Below are positions 1 through 7,533 of a stretch of 37,869 nucleotides of DNA, piece after piece. The notes under the pieces are model-generated. The model saw only the letters and a program-made list of their open reading frames with translations. It ran no database searches and was not told the origin of the DNA. This stretch comes from a virus. The DNA is taken from IMG/VR virus record IMGVR_UViG_3300046367_000068, positions 1 through 37,869 of that record; one strand, given 5' to 3'. Numbering within the stretch: the first letter of the stretch is position 1; every line of letters starts with the position of its first letter. A program made the position numbers and the translations under genes.

Positions 1-131
1 AGCACGACGACTACGTGGACACGACATCCCAAGCATTGCTGCGTTTCAGGCAGGGTGGTTTCATTCCGTTGGACTCCGACGAGCGTGACGAACCGACATT
101 CTTCAAACGCAAAACTCACGCGTACTATTAG
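1..131 (+). CDS. terL: Terminase large subunit, C-terminal end (partial)
   Basis: Only the last 42 codons are present, read from base 3 to the TAG at 129-131; the gene begins left of the window. The tail contains HDDYVDTTSQALLRF, the usual C-terminal signature of phage large terminases just after the nuclease domain, where the DD pair belongs to the acidic metal-binding cluster. The full protein is the ATPase/nuclease motor that packages DNA through the portal. The portal gene starts 14 bases downstream, which is the usual terminase-portal order. Seen: motif and stop codon. Known: the family role. The identification rests on a short fragment but context supports it strongly. Confidence 0.85.
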   Translation, partial: HDDYVDTTSQALLRFRQGGFIPLDSDERDEPTFFKRKTHAYY

Positions 132-145
132 GAAAGATTTAACAC

Positions 146-2584
146 ATGGCCACCAACATCGACAAGGCGCTGTTCCAACAGCCTCAAGGTCTCGAAGAAC
201 TCGCTCAAGATGAAGAGCCGATTGAGATCGAGATCATTGACCCAGAGGAAGTGAAGATCGGCATCGACGGTATGGAGATCGACCTCATCCCCGGTGAAGA
301 GACCGACGAAGACTTCGATGCCAACCTCGCCGAGCACGTAGACCCTAGTGCCTTAGCGACACTGTCTGGTGAGCTGATCTCGGACATCGACAACGACCTC
401 GCCTCGCGCAAGGACTGGGAGAAAGCCTACGTGGAGGGCATCAAGCTCTTGGGTTTGCAATACGAGGAGCGCACCGAGCCTTGGAACGGCGCCTGCGGCG
501 TCTTCCACCCGATGATTACCGAGGCTGTGGTCAGGTTCCAGTCAGAAACGATCACCGAGACGTTCCCCGCCCAAGGGCCCGTGCGCACCAAGATTCTTGG
601 CAAAGAGACGCCACAGAAGCAAGAAGCCGCCGTCCGCGTGCAGGACGACATGAACTACCAGTTGACTGAGACCATGGTCGAGTTCCGGCCTGAGCATGAG
701 CGCATGCTGTGGTCACTGCCCGCCACGGGCTCTGCGTTCAAGAAGGTCTACTTCGACCCAAGCCTTGACCGTCAGGTGTCGATCTTCTTGCCGGCCGAGG
801 ACATGATCTTGCCCTATGGCACCGCAGACATCCAGTCGTGCTACCGCGTCACGCACCGCATGCGCAAGACCGAGAACGAGCTCATCAAGCTGCAAAAGGC
901 GGGTTTCTACCTAGAAGTTGAGCTGTCAGAGCCAACCAAAGAGACCAACGACATTAAGAAGGCCAAGGACAAAGAGACCGGCTTCAACGACATCAACGAC
1001 GAGCGCTACGAGATTTACGAGTGCCACGTGGACTTGGACTTGCCCGGCTACGAGGATAAAGACGCGGACGGTGAGCCAACGGGCATCGCACTGCCGTACG
1101 TCGTGACTCTGCTCAAAGGCGATGGCACCATCTTGTCGATTCGACGCAACTGGAAGGAAGAGGATGAGCTCCGACTCAAGCGCCAACACTTCGTGCACTA
1201 CCAGTACATACCGGGTTTTGGTGCCTATGGCTTCGGTCTGTTCCATCTCATCGGAGGCTACGCCAAGTCAGCGACGTCGATCATGCGTCAACTGGTGGAC
1301 GCTGGAACGCTGTCTAACTTGCCCGGCGGTCTCAAGTCACGGGGACTTCGCATCAAGGGTGATGACACTCCAATTGCACCGGGCGAGTGGCGCGACGTAG
1401 ACGTCGGCTCAGGCGCGATGCGCGACAACATCTTGCCGCTGCCTTACAAGGAGCCATCTGGCGTCTTGGCAGCATTGATGGACAAGATCGTTGAGGAAGG
1501 TCGTCGCTTCGCGTCCACCGCGGACATGAAGACCTCGGACATGAGCGCGCAGGCCCCAGTGGGCACAACCCTTGCGTTGCTTGAGCGTCAGCTGAAAGTG
1601 ATGACGGCCGTGCAAGCGCGCGTGCACTTTGCCTTGAAGCAAGAGTTGAAGTTGTTGGCTGAGATCATCCGTGACTACAGCGACGACGAGTACAGCTACG
1701 AGCCAGAGAGTGGCAGCCCGCGCGCGAAGAAGTCGGACTATAACCACGTCGACATCATCCCCGTGAGCGACCCCAATGCTGCGACCATGTCTCAGCGCGT
1801 CATCCAGTACCAAGCCGTCATCCAGATGGCCCAGATGGCGCCGGACATTTACGACCTGCCTCAGTTGCACCGCAAGATGCTCGAGGTGCTGGGCATCAAG
1901 AACGCAGACAAGCTCGTGCCTTTGGCAGAAGACCAGAAGCCGAAAGACCCTGTGGCCGAGAACATGGCCATCCTCAAAGGCGAGCCGGTCAAGGCGTTCA
2001 TGTACCAAGACCACGAGTCGCACATCAAGGTGCACATGTCGGCCATGCAGGACCCAACCATTCAGCAACTCATTGGCCAGAGCCCCAAGGCTGCCCAGAT
2101 TCAAGGCGCCGCCATGGCACACATTGCCGAGCACGTTGGTTTTGCCTACCGCCAGAAGATCGAGCAGCAGATGGGTGTGGCGTTGCCACCCGAGGACGCA
2201 AAGCTGCCACCAGAAGTCGAGTTGGCTTTGTCGAGCATGATGGCCCAAGCCGCGCAGCAGGTGTTGCAGCAGAACCAAGCACAGGCTGCACAGCAACAAG
2301 CACAGCAACAACAGCAAGACCCTGTTGTACAAATGCAACAGCAAGATTTGGCGATCAAGGAACGCGAGGTGGCCGTCAAGGAGCAAAAGCTCAAGATCGA
2401 CGCCGCTGCGCAGGCAGACAAATTGCAGTTGGAGGAGAAGAAGCTCGCTGTCATGGCCGCCGGCCAAGCAGACAAACTCCAAGCTGAACAAGAACGAGAC
2501 GGTGTTCGCATGGGCATCGAGATCGCACGGAGCCGCCACGAGAAGGCGCAACCACAACAACCACAGGAGAAGCAAACTAAATGA
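146..2584 (+). CDS. Portal protein
   Basis: An 812-residue protein starting at ATG 146 behind AGGAAAG (130-136). It follows terminase and precedes scaffold and capsid, the position of portals. Residues about 110-150 include EPWNGACGVFHPMITEAVV and a T/E-TFPAQGPVR stretch, which I recognise from podovirus-type portals. The ring-forming portal docks terminase and forms the DNA channel at one capsid vertex. The N-terminal 70 residues are strongly acidic. The C-terminus (about 640-812) is Gln/Ala-rich, with a glutamine run near residues 705-735 followed by a long Lys/Glu coiled coil; such helical extensions form the internal barrel in P22-like portals. The stop overlaps the next ATG (ATGA), implying translational coupling. 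Product confident; exact subfamily uncertain. Confidence 0.9.
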   Translation: MATNIDKALFQQPQGLEELAQDEEPIEIEIIDPEEVKIGIDGMEIDLIPGEETDEDFDANLAEHVDPSALATLSGELISDIDNDLASRKDWEKAYVEGIKLLGLQYEERTEPWNGACGVFHPMITEAVVRFQSETITETFPAQGPVRTKILGKETPQKQEAAVRVQDDMNYQLTETMVEFRPEHERMLWSLPATGSAFKKVYFDPSLDRQVSIFLPAEDMILPYGTADIQSCYRVTHRMRKTENELIKLQKAGFYLEVELSEPTKETNDIKKAKDKETGFNDINDERYEIYECHVDLDLPGYEDKDADGEPTGIALPYVVTLLKGDGTILSIRRNWKEEDELRLKRQHFVHYQYIPGFGAYGFGLFHLIGGYAKSATSIMRQLVDAGTLSNLPGGLKSRGLRIKGDDTPIAPGEWRDVDVGSGAMRDNILPLPYKEPSGVLAALMDKIVEEGRRFASTADMKTSDMSAQAPVGTTLALLERQLKVMTAVQARVHFALKQELKLLAEIIRDYSDDEYSYEPESGSPRAKKSDYNHVDIIPVSDPNAATMSQRVIQYQAVIQMAQMAPDIYDLPQLHRKMLEVLGIKNADKLVPLAEDQKPKDPVAENMAILKGEPVKAFMYQDHESHIKVHMSAMQDPTIQQLIGQSPKAAQIQGAAMAHIAEHVGFAYRQKIEQQMGVALPPEDAKLPPEVELALSSMMAQAAQQVLQQNQAQAAQQQAQQQQQDPVVQMQQQDLAIKEREVAVKEQKLKIDAAAQADKLQLEEKKLAVMAAGQADKLQAEQERDGVRMGIEIARSRHEKAQPQQPQEKQTK

Positions 2585-2778
2585 TTCAAGACTTCGCACG
2601 CGTATTGCGCGAACAAATACGTAAGGACATGAACGATTACTGTGACGACCTCGCCAACGGGGTCTGTCAGGATTTCGGTCAGTATCAAAAACTCTGCGGG
2701 ATGATTCAAGGTCTTGGTCGCGCAGAGGAGTATTTAATCGACCTTGCAAAGAAAGTGGAGAAAGCAAATGACGAATGA
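2581..2778 (+). CDS. Small conserved head-module protein, unknown function
   Basis: A 65-residue protein whose ATG overlaps the portal stop (ATGA at 2581-2584), so translation is probably coupled to the portal. It is predicted largely helical, with two Cys (CDDLANGVC) and a charged C-terminus. No known domain, signal peptide or membrane segment is visible. Its last 11 bases overlap the ATG of the following GroES-like gene (2768). Small helical proteins of this size often sit between portal and scaffold in podovirus-like genomes, and I infer a role in head assembly only from position. Clean reading frame and tight overlaps on both sides support a real gene. Confidence 0.7.
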   Translation: MIQDFARVLREQIRKDMNDYCDDLANGVCQDFGQYQKLCGMIQGLGRAEEYLIDLAKKVEKANDE

Positions 2779-3211
2779 AGCAGGATTGATCTTGCCACCG
2801 GGCATCGCCCTACCAGAACACATTCAACCGGTCGACGCACCGGATGAGGGTGCAAACGAAGAAACCAAAGCAGGTGCACTGCCGACGCCAACAGGTTGGA
2901 AGCTGCTCTGCATAGTCCCAGAAGTGGACGAGAAGATTGCGGGCACGTCCCTCGATCTGGTTCGTGATGCTGCAAGCATGCGTAGCGAAGAACACGGCAC
3001 CACCGTGCTGTTCGTGATGCGTGTGGGGCCAGACGCGTACAAAGACACAACCAAGTTCCCCGCAGGCGCGTGGTGCAAGGCCGGTGACTTCGTGCTCGTA
3101 CGTACATATTCCGGTACGCGTTTCAAAATTTTCGGAAAAGAATTTCGCCTGCTCAATGACGATCAGGTAGAAGCTGTTGTGCAAGACCCCCGCGGTATCA
3201 CCCGCGCTTAA
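2768..3211 (+). CDS. GroES-like co-chaperonin domain protein
   Basis: A 147-residue protein. I chose ATG 2768 over the in-frame ATG 2744 because it has GGAG at 2757-2760 with good spacing and avoids a longer overlap. After a Pro/Glu-rich 40-residue N-terminus, residues 43-143 follow the cpn10 pattern: WKLLCIVPEVDEK (first strand), IAGTSLDLV where the mobile loop lies, VMRVGPDAYKD, then GDFVLVRTYSGTRFKIFGKEF and LLNDDQVEAVV (last strands). Bacterial GroES caps GroEL during folding, and T4 gp31 and RB49 CocO replace it for capsid folding. Its place between portal and scaffold suggests help in capsid folding, or use of the fold as a structural module. Remote similarity judged by eye; function inferred. 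Confidence 0.65.
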   Translation: MTNEAGLILPPGIALPEHIQPVDAPDEGANEETKAGALPTPTGWKLLCIVPEVDEKIAGTSLDLVRDAASMRSEEHGTTVLFVMRVGPDAYKDTTKFPAGAWCKAGDFVLVRTYSGTRFKIFGKEFRLLNDDQVEAVVQDPRGITRA

Positions 3212-3220
3212 GGAGAACCT

Positions 3221-4189
3221 ATGAGCCTGAACGACGAGTTCGAGTTCCCGGACGAGATCGAAGAGAAGAAAGCCGCTGCTGGCGGCGAGATCAAATCGAC
3301 TGAATCCGACGACTTCGAGATTGAAATTGTTGACGACACGCCCCCGCAAGACCGTGGCCGCAAGCCGCTGGAGCGCGAGGTAGCCGACCCATCGGAAGAT
3401 GAGATCGAGTCGTATTCCGACGGTGTGAAGAAACGCATCAAGGAACTTACACATGCGCGCCACGACGAGCGTCGCGCTAAAGAGGCGGTTCTCCGAGAGA
3501 AGGAAGAGCTGGAGCGGGTCACACAGCAGCTGATTGACGACAACAAGCGTCTGAAGCAAAACCTGCACAGTGGCACCGAGCAGTACATGTCGCAAGCCAA
3601 GACTTTGGCTGAGACGGAGCTGGAGTCGGCCAAGCGCAAATACAAGGAAGCGCACGAAGCCTTTGATGCTGATGCCATGGTTGAGGCTCAAGCGGCCATG
3701 ATGGCAGCCCAGATGAAGATGGCTGATGCAAATAAATTTCGTCCAACCCCTTTACAAGAGCGTGAAGATGAGGTACAAACTGCATACCGCGAACCCCAAC
3801 GCGTGCAACCGGACGAAAAGACCTTGCGCTGGCAAGCCAAAAACCAGTGGTTCGGAGCAAACGGGTTCGAAGAAGTTACCAGCTACGCGCTAGGGCTGCA
3901 CCAGAAGCTAGTGAACTCAGGCATTACTCCCGCGAGTGAGGCCTATTTCGAGCAAATTGATGCTCGCATGAAGTCAAAGTTCCCTGAGATTCTCGGGGCC
4001 GACGAAGACAAGCCACGTACAAGTGATGTCTCCAAGAAACCAGCGACGGTTGTTGCAGGTGCTACGCGCTCTACGGGCGCGAAAAAAATCCAATTGACCC
4101 AAACGCAAGTAGCACTTGCGAAGAAGTTTGGACTTACCCCTCAACAATATGCCGCCGAATTGGCAAAAATGGAGAAATCAAATGGCTGA
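3221..4189 (+). CDS. Probable capsid scaffolding protein
   Basis: A 322-residue protein with AAGGAG at 3210-3215 before ATG 3221. The first 75 residues are very acidic; residues about 80-180 form a long Lys/Glu/Arg coiled coil; the C-terminal part is basic and ends in a small helical segment. Acidic plus coiled-coil plus basic C-terminus, placed between portal and major capsid genes, is the usual profile of P22/T7-type scaffolds, where the basic C-terminal helices bind coat protein. Scaffolds guide procapsid assembly and leave on maturation. No protease motif is seen, so it does not look like a protease-scaffold fusion. Sequence identity across scaffolds is poor, so the call rests on composition and position. 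Confidence 0.75.
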   Translation: MSLNDEFEFPDEIEEKKAAAGGEIKSTESDDFEIEIVDDTPPQDRGRKPLEREVADPSEDEIESYSDGVKKRIKELTHARHDERRAKEAVLREKEELERVTQQLIDDNKRLKQNLHSGTEQYMSQAKTLAETELESAKRKYKEAHEAFDADAMVEAQAAMMAAQMKMADANKFRPTPLQEREDEVQTAYREPQRVQPDEKTLRWQAKNQWFGANGFEEVTSYALGLHQKLVNSGITPASEAYFEQIDARMKSKFPEILGADEDKPRTSDVSKKPATVVAGATRSTGAKKIQLTQTQVALAKKFGLTPQQYAAELAKMEKSNG

Positions 4190-4634
4190 AAACCGTACAC
4201 CTCGTGATCTCGCATCACGCGAAAAAAATGCTCGTGCTGTATACGTACCGCCGACATCTCTGCCCGACCCAACACCTGAGCCCGGTTATGTGTATCGCTG
4301 GATTGCGACTCACGTTCTTGGACAGGCTGACCCATCTAACGTGTCTCGCAAGATGCGCGAAGGCTGGGTGCCGGTGAAGGCAGAGGACCATCCAGAACTG
4401 CAATTGTTCGGTAACGAAAAGAACGGAAACGTGGAAATTGGTGGCCTCATGCTCTGCAAGATGCTCACTGAACAAGCCCGTGCTCGTGATGAGTACTACA
4501 ACCAGCAAGCGCAGAACCAGATGGAATCAGTGGACAACCACTTCATGCGAAACAACGACCCTCGTATGCCTTTGTTTGCGGACCGCAAGTCCACAACAAG
4601 TCGCGGCGGAGGTTTTGGTTCAGGTTCTAAGTAA
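4182..4634 (+). CDS. Conserved head-module protein, unknown function
   Basis: A 150-residue protein. ATG 4182 is preferred over the upstream in-frame ATG 4116 because GGAG at 4171-4174 sits 7 bases before it and the overlap with the scaffold gene is then only 8 bases. Recognisable features are YRWIATHVLGQADPSNVS, a REGWVPVKAEDHPELQ segment and an NDPRMPLF motif before a Gly/Ser-rich tail. I recognise this arrangement from proteins next to capsid genes in aquatic podo- and siphoviruses, where they remain uncharacterised. No enzyme motif, signal peptide or membrane segment is seen. Position suggests a minor head or assembly component. Confidence 0.75.
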   Translation: MAENRTPRDLASREKNARAVYVPPTSLPDPTPEPGYVYRWIATHVLGQADPSNVSRKMREGWVPVKAEDHPELQLFGNEKNGNVEIGGLMLCKMLTEQARARDEYYNQQAQNQMESVDNHFMRNNDPRMPLFADRKSTTSRGGGFGSGSK

Positions 4635-4650
4635 ATCAAGGAGTCCTTAA

Positions 4651-5277
4651 ATGGCATCTATCGCTTCTCCCTACGGCTTGAAACCCGTAAACGAGCTGGG
4701 CGGTCTTCCTTATGCTGGCAGCACACGCCAGTATGTGATTGACCCAGCAGGTACAGCCGCCAACATTTACAACGGTTCGCCCGTGTACGTGAACGCGTCT
4801 GGTTATTTGGCCGTGGCTACTGCCACTGGCGCTGACGCAACTACAAACGGTCTCCCTGTTGGTACAGCCAACACCGGTATCGTGGGTGTGTTCGTGGGCT
4901 GCCAATACATCAACGCGCAAGGTCAAGTGATCTACTCTCAGTACTACCCAACAGGTACGACTGGTGTGGTGAACGCCTACGTCGTGGATGACCCTGATGT
5001 CATTTTCCAAGTCCAGTCTGCTGGTCAAGTGACACAAGCCGCCGTCGGCGCAAACTTGTTCTTCTCAACTGGCGCTGTGGCCACTGGTAGCACCACTACT
5101 GGTAACTCCACTGCTTCTGTGGTTGCTGGCTCTTCGGCCGTGACAACTACTGCTGCTTTCCGCGTTGTGGGCTTCCCCAACATGGTTGGCTTCTCAGTTG
5201 TTGGCGACGCATACACAGACGTGTTTGTGAAGATCAACCCCGGCTACCACAGCTATACCAACGCCGTTGGTCTGTAA
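4651..5277 (+). CDS. Probable head decoration/structural protein
   Basis: A 208-residue protein with AAGGAG at 4638-4643 before ATG 4651. It opens with SPYGLKPV and is otherwise rich in Gly, Val, Thr and Ala, with the low charge and alternating beta pattern of a secreted-like or virion shell protein. It directly precedes the major capsid gene and both have strong Shine-Dalgarno sites and preferred codons, implying high expression. I recognise the N-terminal xPYGLxPV pattern from uncharacterised capsid-adjacent proteins that are often found in virions. A capsid decoration (cement) role is inferred from size, composition and position. No catalytic motif is visible. Confidence 0.65.
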   Translation: MASIASPYGLKPVNELGGLPYAGSTRQYVIDPAGTAANIYNGSPVYVNASGYLAVATATGADATTNGLPVGTANTGIVGVFVGCQYINAQGQVIYSQYYPTGTTGVVNAYVVDDPDVIFQVQSAGQVTQAAVGANLFFSTGAVATGSTTTGNSTASVVAGSSAVTTTAAFRVVGFPNMVGFSVVGDAYTDVFVKINPGYHSYTNAVGL

Positions 5278-5288
5278 GGAGTAAATAA

Positions 5289-6218
5289 ATGGCTATTTCA
5301 CGCGCACAACTGCTCAAAGAATTGCTGCCCGGCCTGAACGCTTTGTTCGGCATGGAGTACGCACGCTACGGCGAAGAGCACAAAGAAATCTACGAAACAG
5401 AGAAATCTGAGCGTAGCTTCGAAGAAGAAACCAAGCTGGCTGGCTTTGGTGCAGCACCTGTTAAGAACGAAGGCTCCGCCATCGCTTTTGACAATGCCCA
5501 AGAAGCGTTCACAGCTCGTTACAACCACGAGACCATCGCTCTCGGCTTCTCCATCACGGAAGAAGCAGTTGAAGACAACTTGTACGACAGCCTGTCTGCT
5601 CGTTACACCAAGTCTTTGGCTCGCGCCATGGCCTATACCAAGCAAGTGAAAGCTGCATCCGTCATCAACAACGGTTTCAGCGGCAGCTACTTGGGTGGTG
5701 ACGGTGTGTCATTGTTCGGTGTTAGCTCTGGCGGCTCACGCGTTGGTCACCCGTTGATTAACGGTTCTGTGAACTACAACAGCCCAACCACCGGTGTTGA
5801 CTTGAACGAAACCTCGTTGGAAAACGCTGTGATTCAGATCGCTGCGTGGACTGACGAACGTGGTCTGTTGATCGCCGCCAAGCCCGTCAAGATGGTCATC
5901 CCACCAGCTTTGATGTTCGTTGCTAAGCGTTTGTTGGACACCGAACTCCGCGTCGGTACTGCTGACAACGACATCAACGCGTTGAAGCAAATGGGCGCTA
6001 TCCCCGGCGGCTACACCGTCAACCACTTCTTGACCGACAGCAATGCTTGGTTCTTGACGACTGACGTGCCAAACGGCTTGAAGCACTTCGAGCGTTCCGC
6101 TTTGACCAACAGCATGGACGGTGACTTTGACACCGGCAACGTGCGCTACAAGGCCCGCGAGCGTTACAGCTTCGGCTGGTCTGACCCCCTCGGTATGTGG
6201 GGCTCTGCTGGCGCCTAA
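5289..6218 (+). CDS. Major capsid protein
   Basis: A 309-residue protein, ATG 5289 behind AAGGAG (5277-5282). It starts MAISRAQLLKELLPGLNALF and contains EEAVEDNLYDSLSARYTKSLA, which is split here as ITEEAVEDNLYD and SARYTKSLARAMAYTK. It ends with ERYSFGWSDPLGMWGSAGA. These segments match HK97-fold major capsid proteins of tailed phages as I know them: helical N-arm, E-loop region and a C-terminal strand with RYxxGWxDPxG. It forms the icosahedral shell. The gene is followed at once by a strong terminator, as expected for the most abundant product. No delta-domain precursor segment is evident, consistent with a separate scaffold gene. Confidence 0.9.
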   Translation: MAISRAQLLKELLPGLNALFGMEYARYGEEHKEIYETEKSERSFEEETKLAGFGAAPVKNEGSAIAFDNAQEAFTARYNHETIALGFSITEEAVEDNLYDSLSARYTKSLARAMAYTKQVKAASVINNGFSGSYLGGDGVSLFGVSSGGSRVGHPLINGSVNYNSPTTGVDLNETSLENAVIQIAAWTDERGLLIAAKPVKMVIPPALMFVAKRLLDTELRVGTADNDINALKQMGAIPGGYTVNHFLTDSNAWFLTTDVPNGLKHFERSALTNSMDGDFDTGNVRYKARERYSFGWSDPLGMWGSAGA

Positions 6219-6230
6219 TCGGCGACACGA

Positions 6231-6259
6231 GAAAAGGGGCTTCGGCCCCTTTTCTTTTA
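6231..6259 (+). terminator. Rho-independent terminator after the capsid gene
   Basis: A perfect 10-bp stem (6231-6240 with 6245-6254) closed by a UUCG tetraloop, followed by TTTTA at 6255-6259. It begins 12 bases after the capsid stop. It should end or reduce transcription from the head genes, giving capsid-heavy transcript ends. Its 14-base core GGGGCTTCGGCCCC is repeated exactly in the terminator at 6776. Confidence 0.9.
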
Positions 6260-6268
6260 TTTAAAACA

Positions 6269-6360
6269 GGTGTATATTCACCACATCCCGGGAACACCGG
6301 TGTATCTGACGGTCCCGGCCGACGACATGCAGACAGATACGCCCCACTTGCATGTAAGGA
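6269..6360 (+). promoter_or_regulatory. Structured leader with chained pseudoknots before the 6367 gene
   Basis: Three helices interleave. S1 pairs CCGGGA 6288-6293 with TCCCGG 6313-6318. S2 pairs GGTGTATCTG 6299-6308 with CAGATACGCC 6334-6343 (10 bp, one G-U). S3 pairs ACATGCA 6325-6331 with TGCATGT 6349-6355 (7 bp, perfect). The strand order S1, S2, S1', S3, S2', S3' makes two overlapping H-type pseudoknots. S3 ends at the base before the Shine-Dalgarno AAGGA (6356-6360), with ATG at 6367. A small hairpin GGTG/CACC (6269-6282) precedes them. Its loop TATATT could also be a -10 box, without a good -35. I infer a cis-acting translational or RNA-stability element. The pairings are seen; the function is not known. 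Confidence 0.6.
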
Positions 6361-6366
6361 AACATC

Positions 6367-6768
6367 ATGGCAAATACCACATTCAACGGCCCAGTACGGT
6401 CGCAAAATGGCTTCCAATCAATCACTGTGAACAGCACCACTGGTGCGGTCACCGTCAACTCCGCTTTTGATACCGGCGTTGTGTTGGGTACACAGGCTTT
6501 GTCCGGCGCTGGCGCTGTTGACATTACCAATGCTTTCACCGCACTTACAACCACTGGCTCAGCCCAAGCGTTGACTTTGGCCAACGGTTCTGCCGGCGAA
6601 GTCAAGATCATCACCCACGTGGTTGATGGCGGCTCGGCTGTGTTGACCCCCACCACAAAAATCGGTTTTTCGACCATCACGTTCACTGGCGTTGGCGAGT
6701 CTGCCATGTTGGTGTACACCGCTGCCGGTTGGGCAATCGTTGCATTGAACGGCGCTGTCGCAGCCTAA
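6367..6768 (+). CDS. Small beta-rich structural protein, likely virion surface
   Basis: A 133-residue Thr/Val/Ala/Gly-rich protein with very few charged residues, starting at ATG 6367 behind AAGGA. It begins MANTTFNGPVRSQNGF, an N-terminus I recognise from uncharacterised structural proteins next to phage capsid genes. The rest alternates short beta strands and ends TAAGWAIVALNG. It stands alone between two UUCG terminators and behind a structured leader, so its dose seems to be tuned separately from the capsid gene. A decoration or small fibre-like protein fits the composition. No enzymatic motif is visible and the function is inferred. Confidence 0.65.
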   Translation: MANTTFNGPVRSQNGFQSITVNSTTGAVTVNSAFDTGVVLGTQALSGAGAVDITNAFTALTTTGSAQALTLANGSAGEVKIITHVVDGGSAVLTPTTKIGFSTITFTGVGESAMLVYTAAGWAIVALNGAVAA

Positions 6769-6775
6769 TCAATCT

Positions 6776-6797
6776 CAGGGGCTTCGGCCCCAGTTTT
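6776..6797 (+). terminator. Rho-independent terminator, UUCG loop
   Basis: GGGGC 6778-6782 pairs with GCCCC 6787-6791 around a TTCG loop; TTTT follows at 6794-6797. It lies 8 bases after the 6367 gene stop and shortly before the Shine-Dalgarno AAAGGAG (6798-6804) of the next gene. The stem is shorter than the one at 6231 and probably gives only partial termination, since downstream genes have no obvious promoter. Confidence 0.75.
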
Positions 6798-6811
6798 AAA
6801 GGAGAATTGAT

Positions 6812-7321
6812 ATGACAATGCAAACGGACGTCCTATCGGTACACCAGCACATTTCTGGTTTCGCCGTTCAGGGCCGAACACGCCTTAAAGCGTTATCGGT
6901 TCGTGGTGCAGCGGCGGCAGCTTCGCGGTTGGATTTGTTTGACACCTCCACACCCCCAGTAACGGCTTCGTACGCACAAACGGGTTACACGATCACGGTC
7001 ACCAGCAGCAACCACGGTTTGACAAACGGTCAACAGGTTGGGATTGCTTTTGATGATGGTACTGGCGGTACCCCAAACTCAGGTAACTTCCCCATCACCG
7101 TTGTGAACGCCAACTCGTTTACTGTGACGACCATCAACTCTGACACGATCACAGCAGGCGCTGTGTGTCGCTATGCTCAGGCTTGGATGCTCACAATCGA
7201 AGTGGCAAGTGGTGACGTATACAACAACTACCAGTTGTTGCCCGGCCAAGGTATCTTGGCTCGCAACGGTATTTACGCTGATCTTGACGCCGTGGTTTCT
7301 TTCAGTATTTATCACGGATAA
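6812..7321 (+). CDS. Structural protein with a beta-sandwich-like repeat domain
   Basis: A 169-residue protein with AAAGGAG 8 bases before ATG 6812. Residues about 58-118 hold a domain with the pattern YTITVTSSNHGLTNGQQV then FPITVVNANSFTVTT. The same HG-L-x-x-G pattern recurs in the tail-hub protein at 23507, residues about 112-185. This kind of module (FCCH-like by my recollection) is common in phage virion proteins and probably mediates contacts. The N-terminal 50 residues and the C-terminus (GIYADLDAVVSFSIYHG) are unrecognised. Virion protein near head completion is my inference from neighbours. Confidence 0.65.
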   Translation: MTMQTDVLSVHQHISGFAVQGRTRLKALSVRGAAAAASRLDLFDTSTPPVTASYAQTGYTITVTSSNHGLTNGQQVGIAFDDGTGGTPNSGNFPITVVNANSFTVTTINSDTITAGAVCRYAQAWMLTIEVASGDVYNNYQLLPGQGILARNGIYADLDAVVSFSIYHG

Positions 7322-7326
7322 CCACC

Positions 7327-7533
7327 ATGAAAGACCCGTTCTTGCACATGGATGAATCGGTGAAGCACATCGTGGATGTGGCTTCGGTCGTAGCAACTGT
7401 CGGAACACTGATTGAAATGCTCCCCTCAATCGCCGCACTTTTCACGATTGTCTGGACGGGCATCCGTATTTTTGAGACCAACACGGTCCAGCGTTTGCTG
7501 GGGCGCAAAGGGGGCGAAGATGGCGAGAGCTGA
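7327..7533 (+). CDS. Small membrane protein, holin-like
   Basis: A 68-residue protein: a short acidic N-terminus, one long hydrophobic segment (about residues 19-45, ASVVATVGTLIEMLPSIAAL and following), and a charged C-terminus. This size and single-helix layout resemble small phage holins of the T7 gp17.5 kind, and the WTGIRIFET stretch is familiar from such proteins. A second, better holin candidate lies at 22529 in a clear lysis cassette, so this one may be an accessory or antiholin-type protein, or a membrane protein of another role. The Shine-Dalgarno is weak. Its end overlaps the next gene start by 14 bases. Confidence 0.55.
   Translation: MKDPFLHMDESVKHIVDVASVVATVGTLIEMLPSIAALFTIVWTGIRIFETNTVQRLLGRKGGEDGES

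Noticed and set aside
1409-2767. 452-residue open frame on the minus strand opposite the portal gene
   Set aside because: It mirrors the codon bias of the portal gene, with long Leu/Cys runs opposite Gln codons and no ribosome site; a shadow frame.
4116-4181. Longer start for the 4182 gene
   Set aside because: No ribosome site, deeper overlap with the scaffold gene and non-conserved-looking N-terminus; ATG 4182 has GGAG at correct spacing.
6285-6360. Hammerhead or HDV-type ribozyme in the leader
   Set aside because: CTGACGG is close to the hammerhead CUGANGA but lacks the final A and a paired GAAA; the HDV layout needs a P3 helix where only 4 bases are present. A new class cannot be excluded.
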